A stretch of 7,608 bases of DNA from Rhodoluna sp. Lineage in GTDB: Bacteria > Actinomycetota > Actinomycetes > Actinomycetales > Microbacteriaceae. Below, piece by piece: positions 1 to 5,921 of this stretch (position 1 is the stretch's first letter; every line of letters begins with the position of its first letter). The stretch lies in contig JAPLAJ010000109.1 in NCBI GenBank assembly GCA_026393335.1, positions 1 through 7,608 on the forward strand, given 5' to 3'. The notes below the pieces were generated by a model. That model saw only the letters and a program-made list of their open reading frames with translations. It did not search any database and was not told the origin of the DNA. The position numbers were made by a program, and so were the translations under genes.

Positions 1-859
1 GCTTGATTCCACCCTTACCTAGTTTTGCTTCAACACCTAGGTAAACACCTGAGATACCAAACTCACCATCAACCCATGCAGATACAGGGAAGACAGCTCC
101 GCTATCTTCTTGCACAGCTTTAGCCATGCGAGCAACAGCTGCACTAGGTGCATAGTATGCAGAACCGGTCTTTAGTAAAGCCACGATCTCTGCTCCACCG
201 TTACGAGTTTTATCAACTAGTTCAGCTACCTTGTCAGCACCTAGAACTTCAACAATTGGCTTACCGTTCACAGTTGAAACTGAAGGAACTGGAACCATGG
301 TCTCACCGTGGGAACCAAGGGTAAGGGTCTTGACATCTGCAATGTGTGCACCTGTTGCTTCAGCAACGAAGTTAGTAAAGCGAGCGGTGTCAAGAATTCC
401 AGCCTGACCGATAACTCTTTCCTTAGGGAAACCTGATGCTTTTTGAGCTAGAGCTGTCATTTCATCTAGCGGGTTTGAAACTACAAGAATTACAGCATTT
501 GGAGCATGCTTGGCAATGTTCTTTGCTACCCCTCCAACGATGCCAGCGTTTACTTCTAGAAGATCCATGCGACTCATACCAGGCTTGCGAGGAAGACCTG
601 CGGTGATGATCACAATGTCGCTATCAGCGATGGCTTCATAGCCTGTGCCATCAGCTTGGGTGCTAGCGCCAACAACCTTGGTCTCAAAGCCCTCAATTGA
701 GCGGGACTGGTTTATATCCAGGGCAACTCCCTCAGGCTTGCCTTCGAGGATGTCGGTTAGAACGACAGTGTCGAAAATGTCGTATTCAGCTAGACGCTGG
801 GCTGTGGTGGTTCCGTAGAATCCTGAGCCAATTACTGAGACTTTACCGTGGCGGGCCAT
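1..859 (-). CDS. mdh: Malate dehydrogenase, LDH-like type (C-terminus cut by window edge)
   Basis: NAD-dependent malate dehydrogenase, interconverting malate and oxaloacetate in the cytosol as the last step of the TCA cycle. The minus-strand frame is open from the ATG at 859-857 to the window edge, giving 286 full codons. The family is usually about 310-320 residues, so roughly 30 C-terminal residues are missing. Seen in the translation: the Rossmann motif GSGFYG (residues 11-16); Asp36 at the end of the second strand, which favours NAD over NADP; the substrate loop GLPRKPGMSR (88-97), with Arg91 and Arg97 as in malate dehydrogenases; Asn129 in VSNP; Asp157 and Arg160 in LDTARF; and catalytic His184 in GSHGET. 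Arg91 sits where lactate dehydrogenases have Gln, so malate is the expected substrate. An AAGGAG site lies 10 bases before the start. The gene is transcribed divergently from the ABC pair. The overall form resembles the lactate/malate dehydrogenase subgroup rather than the 327-residue form common in many actinobacteria. Confidence 0.94.
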   Translation of the reverse strand, partial: MARHGKVSVIGSGFYGTTTAQRLAEYDIFDTVVLTDILEGKPEGVALDINQSRSIEGFETKVVGASTQADGTGYEAIADSDIVIITAGLPRKPGMSRMDLLEVNAGIVGGVAKNIAKHAPNAVILVVSNPLDEMTALAQKASGFPKERVIGQAGILDTARFTNFVAEATGAHIADVKTLTLGSHGETMVPVPSVSTVNGKPIVEVLGADKVAELVDKTRNGGAEIVALLKTGSAYYAPSAAVARMAKAVQEDSGAVFPVSAWVDGEFGISGVYLGVEAKLGKGGIK

Positions 860-1010
860 GATGCATTTGCTCCTTGTGGGATGAATGAGGGTGTTGAAAA
901 GGTATATTTCAATGTATAGCCTACAACTTTAGATAGACTGAAAGGCTTTGCTAAGGCATCTGCGAAACTTGCGGATTTAGGCCCACTTTTGAGATTTAGG
1001 TTTTTTAGAC
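860..1010. promoter_or_regulatory. Divergent intergenic region between mdh and the ABC exporter pair
   Basis: This 151-bp gap must hold the start signals for both mdh (minus) and the exporter genes (plus). On the minus strand the best -10-like element is TATACAT at 918-912, about 53 bases before the mdh ATG; no good -35 box sits 16-18 bases from it. On the plus strand TAGGTT (997-1002) fits the loose TANNNT -10 pattern and ends 8 bases before the ATG at 1011. I see no convincing operator palindrome and no small gene. The promoter assignments are weak and based only on visual matching. Confidence 0.35.
870..875 (-). promoter_or_regulatory. Ribosome binding site of mdh
   Basis: On the minus strand AAGGAG lies 10 bases upstream of the ATG at 859-857. 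It supports that start over the overlapping out-of-frame ATG at 866-864, which would leave only a few bases of spacing and does not read into the malate dehydrogenase frame. Confidence 0.7.
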
Positions 1011-2783
1011 ATGAAGAAATTAGGTACCGTTCGGACCTTGCTCCGAATATTCCCGTATGCCAAAAAGGCATTGCCGAGGATAGTTTTGGGCACAATTGCT
1101 GCTATCTCAGGGCACATGTTTGCTTTGGCTATTCCAGAGTTCCTAGGTAACTTGATTGACAGCATCGCTGTTAATGCAACCTTCGATGCTCTATTGCTAG
1201 CCGTATTTGCTGTTCTTGGGATGGGTCTTCTTGAGTCAGTCATGGTCCTGTTGCGTCGCTGGTTGGTGCTGACCCCTGGTACTCACGTTGAAGCTGGGCT
1301 TCGAAGAACGCTTTATGCAAAATTGCAAGATTTGGAAGTAGCTTTCCATGACAAGTGGCCAAGCGGGCAGTTGCTCTCTCGTGCTTCAAGCGATCTGAGC
1401 ATGATTCGTCGTTGGCTATCTTTCGGATTGGTTTTGTTGGTTGCCAACATGTTCACTATTGTCGTTGGCTTCCTAGTTCTTTACTCATACAACTGGATTC
1501 TTGCGACGATCTTCTTCGTAGTGATGTCACCGCTTTGGGTCCTCGGGTTCAAATTTGAAAAGGAATACCACGCAACTGCTCGTATGAGTCAAGACCAAGC
1601 AGGAGATCTTGCCACTTCAGTTGAGGAGAGCGTGCACGGTATTCGTGTTATTAAATCTTTTGGTCGCGGTTCTTTCATGACTGAAAAGTTTGCTAACGAT
1701 GCGCTAAAGCTAAGAGGAACTGAACTTAAGAAAGCCAAGATGGTTTCTAGGCTCTGGTTCTATTTCTCAACTATTCCTGATATTGCTCTTGGGCTTTGTT
1801 TGTTGGTAGGTGTTTGGCAGATTGTTCAAGGTGATCTCACCATCGGTGCACTTTCATCCTTTATTTTGATTACCAGAGTTTTGCACTGGCCGATTGACTC
1901 AATTGGTTTCCTCTTGTCTATGACTATTGATGCCAGAACAGCTGTTGAACGTTTCTTTGAAGTTATCGATACCAAGGTAGATATTTCAGATCCAGAGCAA
2001 CCAAAGAGCATTGCAGAGCCTAAGGGGCACTTGGTATTTGAGAATGTGAGCTTTAGATATGCCGATGCCCCTAAAGAGCAAAGAGATCTTATCGATGGCG
2101 TAAATTTAGATATTCAACCCGGCGAATCAGTGGCTCTGATTGGAATTACAGGATCAGGTAAAACTTCATTGACTGCTCTTGCTACAAGGTTGTATGAAGT
2201 AACCGGTGGCTCAGTCAAACTTGATGGCGTAGACATTAGAGACCTATCTAGAGAAGAGCTGCGCTCCCACATCGCAATGGCATTCGAAGACTCAACTCTG
2301 TTCAGCGACACTATTCGCAATAACGTGCTGCTAGGAAGACCGGAGAGCACAGAAGAAGATTTAGCTCAAGCATTAGAAATTGCTCAGGCAAGTTTCGCCT
2401 ATGACTTACCTGATGGTTTGGATACCAAGATTGGGGAAGAAGGTTTATCTCTCTCCGGTGGGCAGAGACAAAGAATTGCTTTGGCTAGAGCAGTTGCTGC
2501 TAAGCCAGCGGTTCTAGTTCTTGATGATCCACTATCAGCGCTTGATGTTGATACAGAGGCCATGGTTGAAGATGCTCTTCGCACAGTCCTAAAAGCCACT
2601 ACTGCTTTGATTGTTGCTCACCGTCCATCAACTGTTCAGTTAGCGGACAAGGTAGCGCTTTTGCAAGACGGCAAGATTACTGCCTTTGGTAAACACAGCG
2701 ATCTGCTCGCCTCCAACGAGCACTACCGATATGTAATCAGCAGCCTCGATGCTGCCGGAAAGATGATTGAGGTGAACAACTAA
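1011..2783 (+). CDS. ABC exporter half-subunit A (degenerate Walker B), heterodimer partner
   Basis: Inner-membrane ABC exporter half-transporter of 590 residues, with an N-terminal membrane domain fused to a nucleotide-binding domain. Hydrophobic segments fit six helices, at about residues 24-45, 60-85, 138-158, 161-180, 250-272 and 280-304. The ATPase domain shows an A-loop aromatic Tyr350, Walker A GITGSGKT (378-385), an intact signature LSGGQ (481-485), Walker B VLVLDD (501-506) and H-loop His537. The residue after the Walker B Asp is Asp506 instead of the catalytic Glu, and the Q-loop position is Glu426 instead of Gln. This subunit should therefore contribute a good signature to its partner's ATP but should not hydrolyse ATP in its own Walker site. 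Its stop overlaps the next gene's start by one base. The start is the only ATG near an in-frame stop at 990-992, and no clear Shine-Dalgarno site precedes it. The substrate cannot be told; lipids, peptides or drugs are all possible for this family. Confidence 0.95.
   Translation: MKKLGTVRTLLRIFPYAKKALPRIVLGTIAAISGHMFALAIPEFLGNLIDSIAVNATFDALLLAVFAVLGMGLLESVMVLLRRWLVLTPGTHVEAGLRRTLYAKLQDLEVAFHDKWPSGQLLSRASSDLSMIRRWLSFGLVLLVANMFTIVVGFLVLYSYNWILATIFFVVMSPLWVLGFKFEKEYHATARMSQDQAGDLATSVEESVHGIRVIKSFGRGSFMTEKFANDALKLRGTELKKAKMVSRLWFYFSTIPDIALGLCLLVGVWQIVQGDLTIGALSSFILITRVLHWPIDSIGFLLSMTIDARTAVERFFEVIDTKVDISDPEQPKSIAEPKGHLVFENVSFRYADAPKEQRDLIDGVNLDIQPGESVALIGITGSGKTSLTALATRLYEVTGGSVKLDGVDIRDLSREELRSHIAMAFEDSTLFSDTIRNNVLLGRPESTEEDLAQALEIAQASFAYDLPDGLDTKIGEEGLSLSGGQRQRIALARAVAAKPAVLVLDDPLSALDVDTEAMVEDALRTVLKATTALIVAHRPSTVQLADKVALLQDGKITAFGKHSDLLASNEHYRYVISSLDAAGKMIEVNN
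2769..2775 (+). promoter_or_regulatory. Ribosome binding site of exporter subunit B inside the end of subunit A
   Basis: GAGGTGA lies within the last codons of the upstream gene, 7 bases before the ATG at 2783. With the TAATG overlap it suggests translational coupling of the two subunits. It favours the first ATG over a second in-frame ATG at 2789, which would be 13 bases away. Confidence 0.8.
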
Positions 2784-4588
2784 TGAGCATGCAGGGTGTT
2801 AAGAACGAAGAAAAGATTGAGCTAAGCAAAGAAGAGCAGGCTCGTGTTCGCGAACGCAGCTTAAAGCTGCTCGGTGAAATCATCAAGCCGGTAAAGAACA
2901 GATTGTTTATAAGCCTTGCCTTGGTTATCACTAGCCAGGCACTTAGAGTTTCAGGCCCTTGGCTTATTGCTCTAATCATTGACCGAGGTATTCCTGATGC
3001 GATGGCCGGTGATAGTTCAACTGTTATCTGGACTGTCGGCGGATATCTTGCAACATCGATTGCAGCAGGCTTTACTATTGCCTACTTCTTACGCTTTGCA
3101 GCAAGAGTCAGCCAAGACATCATGTTTGGCCTGCGCAAGAGACTTTTCCGTCACACCCAAAGACTTTCAGTTGAATTTCACGAGACATATACTTCAGGTC
3201 GAGTTATTGCTCGTCAAACTAGCGACCTAGATTCAATCAAGGAACTACTTGATTCTGGTGGAAGTGAAATGATCTCGGGTATTTTGTTCATGCTCTTTAC
3301 CGCTATCGCTCTGGTAACCCTAGATGCATCATCTTTCTTGATTATGTTGGTTAGCTTTATCCCACTGTTCTTCTTGACCAGATGGTTCCAAAAGAACACC
3401 AGAATCAGCTACCGCAAGACTCGTGTTGCCTCAGCTAAGTTGATTGTTCACTTCGTTGAGTCAATGACCGGTATCCGTGCAGTAAAGGCTTTCCGTAAGG
3501 AAAAGAGAAACGAAGACACCTATAAGGACCTAGTTGAGGATTACCGTGCAGTAAACGCTAAGGTAATTCAACTGTTTGGTATTTATGATCCAGGGCTAAT
3601 CATGATCGGTAACATCACAGTTGCCTTCGTGTTGCTTTGGGGTGGCTTCAGGGTCATTGAAGGTGATTTAGGTATTGGTGTTCTAATATCTTGTATTTTG
3701 TATGCCAGAAGCTTCTACGAGCCGATGGAAAACCTGGCCATGTTCTATAACTCATACCAGTCAGCTAACTCAGCTCTTGAAAAAATATCTGGTGTTCTAG
3801 AGGAAGAACCTTCAGTTCCAGAAGCAACCAACCCAACACCACTAGCTCCTCGTAAAGGACACATTCAGTTCAATACTGTTGAATTCGCCTATTCCAATGG
3901 CAAAGTGGTGCTACCTAAATTCAACATGGATATTCCAGCCGGTCAGACCATTGCTCTGGTTGGAACAACCGGTGCTGGAAAGTCAACTCTTGCAAAACTC
4001 ATTGGTCGTTTCTATGACCCAAGTGCAGGAACAGTTGAACTTGATGGTGTTGACCTACGTCAACTTACTGATGATGATCTTCGCAAAGCAGTTGTCATGG
4101 TTACTCAGGAGGCTTACCTGTTTAGTGGAACTGTGGCTGAAAACATTTCCCTCGGTAAACCAGAAGCCACCATGGAAGAGATTGAAATATCAGCCAAGGC
4201 TGTTGGTGCTCACGAGTTCATCTTGAGCTTGCCTGATGGCTATAACACCGATGTGAATAAGCGTGGTGGTCGTGTTTCTTCAGGTCAGCGTCAGCTGATT
4301 TCCTTTGCTAGAGCGTTCATCGCTGACCCTACTGTCCTGATTCTGGATGAGGCCACAAGTTCACTGGATATTCCAAGCGAGCGTATGGTGCAGAAAGGTT
4401 TGCAGACTCTTCTAGCAGGGCGAACAGCCATCATTATTGCTCACAGGCTCTCAACTGTCTCTATTGCAGACCGGGTCGTGGTTATGGAGCACGGCCAGAT
4501 TATCGAAGATGACGAGCCAGCAGTATTGATTGCTGGTACCGGTAAGTTTGCCAAGATGCATAAGGCTTGGCGCGACTCACTAGTTTAG
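2783..4588 (+). CDS. ABC exporter half-subunit B (catalytic Walker B, degenerate signature)
   Basis: Second ABC exporter half-transporter, 601 residues, expected to pair with the preceding product in the cytoplasmic membrane. A charged N-terminal tail of about 40 residues precedes six likely membrane helices (about 41-66, 80-104, 163-180, 183-199, 268-292 and 298-322). The ATPase domain has A-loop Tyr370, Walker A GTTGAGKST (394-402), Q-loop Gln442, Walker B VLILDE (518-523) with catalytic Glu523, the following D-loop SSLD, and H-loop His554. The signature is degraded: VSSGQ at 498-502 in place of LSGGQ. This mirrors subunit A. The catalytic site would form from this subunit's Walker motifs and A's signature, and the inactive site from A's Walker motifs and this subunit's signature. 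This is the known organisation of heterodimeric exporters such as TM287/288, LmrCD and BmrCD. The cargo is not predictable from sequence. No terminator is visible before icd, so cotranscription is possible. Confidence 0.95.
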   Translation: MSMQGVKNEEKIELSKEEQARVRERSLKLLGEIIKPVKNRLFISLALVITSQALRVSGPWLIALIIDRGIPDAMAGDSSTVIWTVGGYLATSIAAGFTIAYFLRFAARVSQDIMFGLRKRLFRHTQRLSVEFHETYTSGRVIARQTSDLDSIKELLDSGGSEMISGILFMLFTAIALVTLDASSFLIMLVSFIPLFFLTRWFQKNTRISYRKTRVASAKLIVHFVESMTGIRAVKAFRKEKRNEDTYKDLVEDYRAVNAKVIQLFGIYDPGLIMIGNITVAFVLLWGGFRVIEGDLGIGVLISCILYARSFYEPMENLAMFYNSYQSANSALEKISGVLEEEPSVPEATNPTPLAPRKGHIQFNTVEFAYSNGKVVLPKFNMDIPAGQTIALVGTTGAGKSTLAKLIGRFYDPSAGTVELDGVDLRQLTDDDLRKAVVMVTQEAYLFSGTVAENISLGKPEATMEEIEISAKAVGAHEFILSLPDGYNTDVNKRGGRVSSGQRQLISFARAFIADPTVLILDEATSSLDIPSERMVQKGLQTLLAGRTAIIIAHRLSTVSIADRVVVMEHGQIIEDDEPAVLIAGTGKFAKMHKAWRDSLV

Positions 4589-4627
4589 GCTTTATAGGTT
4601 GTAAGAAAGAAAAGACAAGGAATCAAC

Positions 4628-5845
4628 ATGGAAAAAATCAAGGTAGTTGGCAAGGTCGTAGAGCTTGACGGCGATGAAATGACCCGCATCATTTGGCAAA
4701 ACATCAAGGATTCTTTGATCTTGCCTTTTCTAGATGTTGATCTTGACTACTACGACCTATCCATTGAGCACCGCGACGCAACCGATGACCAGGTGACCAT
4801 AGATGCAGCTAATGCAATCAAGAAGCACGGTGTTGGTGTTAAATGTGCAACTATCACTCCTGATGAAGCTCGAGTAGTTGAGTTTGGTTTGAAGAAGATG
4901 TGGAAGTCTCCTAATGGAACTATCCGTAACATCTTGGATGGTGTTGTTTTCCGTGAGCCAATCATTATTACTAATGTGCCAAGACTGGTACCTGGTTGGA
5001 CTAAGCCAATTATCATTGGCCGTCACGCCCATGGTGATCAATACAAGGCAACTGACTTCAAAGTGCCTGGTGCAGGACGAGTAACAATGACTTGGGCACC
5101 AGCGGATGGCTCAGAGCCAACTACTATGACTGTGGCTGATTACCCTGAGCACGGTGGGGTTGCCATGGGTATGTATAACTACATGGACTCTATTCGTGAC
5201 TTTGCTCGAGCATCTTTCAACTATGGGCTTGCTCGTAATTATCCGGTATACCTATCCACTAAGAACACAATCTTGAAGGCATACGATGGTGCTTTCAAGG
5301 ATGCTTTTCAGGAAGTATTTGATGCTGAATACAAAGCTAAGTTTGATGCTGCAGGCCTTACCTATGAGCACCGTCTAATCGATGACATGGTTGCAGCTGC
5401 TTTGAAGTGGGAAGGTGGCTACGTTTGGGCTTGTAAGAACTATGACGGTGACGTTCAGAGTGACACTGTTGCTCAAGGCTTTGGATCTCTTGGTCTAATG
5501 ACTTCTGTGCTAACTACACCTGATGGCAAAACTGCTCTTGCAGAAGCTGCTCACGGAACAGTAACTAGACACTACCGCGATCACCAAGCAGGTAAGAAGA
5601 CAAGCACTAACCCGATTGCTTCTATTTACGCATGGACTAGAGCGTTGATGCATCGTGCAGAACTTGATGGCACACCAGAAGTAGCAAAATTTGCTGAGAC
5701 ATTGGAAGATGTTGTTATTAAGACTGTTGAGTCAGGTCACATGACGAAGGATCTAGCTCTACTCGTTGGAAAAGAACAGGCTTACCAAACAACCGATGAG
5801 TTCATGAGCTCACTGGCCACTAACCTAAAGGCTAGATTAGCCTAG
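4628..5845 (+). CDS. icd: Isocitrate dehydrogenase (NADP+), eukaryotic-type homodimeric
   Basis: Cytosolic TCA-cycle enzyme that oxidatively decarboxylates isocitrate to 2-oxoglutarate and makes NADPH. The 405-residue product is complete and of family length. It resembles human IDH1 so closely that key residues recalled from that enzyme fall at the same numbers: Lys72, Thr75 and Thr77 in KCATITPDEAR; Ser94, Arg100 and Arg109 in the SPNGTIRNIL region; Arg132 in IGRHAHGDQY; Lys212 in TKNTILK; Asp252 in LIDDM; and Asp275 and Asp279 in NYDGDVQSD for metal and substrate. Arg314 and His315 in AAHGTVTRHYR mark NADP use. This is the class also found in Mycobacterium Icd1 and Bifidobacterium, not the E. 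coli type nor the monomeric type. AAGGA at 4617-4621, six bases before the ATG, supports the start. The gene follows the exporter pair by 39 bp with no hairpin between, and is followed by a strong terminator. Confidence 0.97.
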   Translation: MEKIKVVGKVVELDGDEMTRIIWQNIKDSLILPFLDVDLDYYDLSIEHRDATDDQVTIDAANAIKKHGVGVKCATITPDEARVVEFGLKKMWKSPNGTIRNILDGVVFREPIIITNVPRLVPGWTKPIIIGRHAHGDQYKATDFKVPGAGRVTMTWAPADGSEPTTMTVADYPEHGGVAMGMYNYMDSIRDFARASFNYGLARNYPVYLSTKNTILKAYDGAFKDAFQEVFDAEYKAKFDAAGLTYEHRLIDDMVAAALKWEGGYVWACKNYDGDVQSDTVAQGFGSLGLMTSVLTTPDGKTALAEAAHGTVTRHYRDHQAGKKTSTNPIASIYAWTRALMHRAELDGTPEVAKFAETLEDVVIKTVESGHMTKDLALLVGKEQAYQTTDEFMSSLATNLKARLA

Positions 5846-5855
5846 ATGTTGATAA

Positions 5856-5873
5856 GTCAAAGAGTACTTTGAC
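5856..5873 (+). repeat. Small perfect hairpin just after icd
   Basis: A 7-bp perfect inverted repeat (GTCAAAG / CTTTGAC) with a 4-base loop starts 11 bases after the icd stop codon and lies 3 bases before the larger terminator stem. It lacks its own T-tract. It may protect the transcript 3' end or add to termination; either role is inference. Confidence 0.6.
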
Positions 5874-5876
5874 TGT

Positions 5877-5917
5877 GTAAAACTCCAGCAGGATTTCTGT
5901 TGGAGTTTTACTTTTAT
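5877..5917 (+). terminator. Intrinsic terminator of icd
   Basis: GTAAAACTCCAGCAG (5877-5891) pairs with CTGTTGGAGTTTTAC (5897-5911) as a 15-bp stem with a single G-U pair and a 5-base loop, followed by TTTTAT (5912-5917). This is a clear Rho-independent terminator for icd and any upstream exporter transcript. The A-run at the left foot could give weak activity in the opposite direction. Its right arm overlaps the proposed promoter of the next gene. Confidence 0.88.
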
Positions 5918-5921
5918 CTGC
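5909..5921 (+). promoter_or_regulatory. Possible -10 element for leaderless start of the surface-protein gene
   Basis: TACTTT (5909-5914) fits the TANNNT -10 pattern, and 7 bases separate it from the ATG at 5922, so transcription could begin at or next to the start codon. The region has no Shine-Dalgarno site at normal distance; the only purine-rich stretch, TTGGAG at 5900-5905, is 16 bases away and buried in the terminator stem. No -35 box is evident. This is suggestive only. Confidence 0.35.

Noticed and set aside
1..859. Lactate dehydrogenase as an alternative identity
   Set aside because: The substrate loop has Arg91 where lactate dehydrogenases carry Gln.
832..1095. Minus-strand open frame of 87 codons across the mdh start and intergenic region
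   Set aside because: It overlaps both the mdh start and the exporter start in other frames and shows no domain; the known genes explain the region.
4589..4627. Terminator or strong promoter between the exporter and icd
   Set aside because: The 39-bp gap contains no stable inverted repeat and no paired -35/-10 elements that I could defend.
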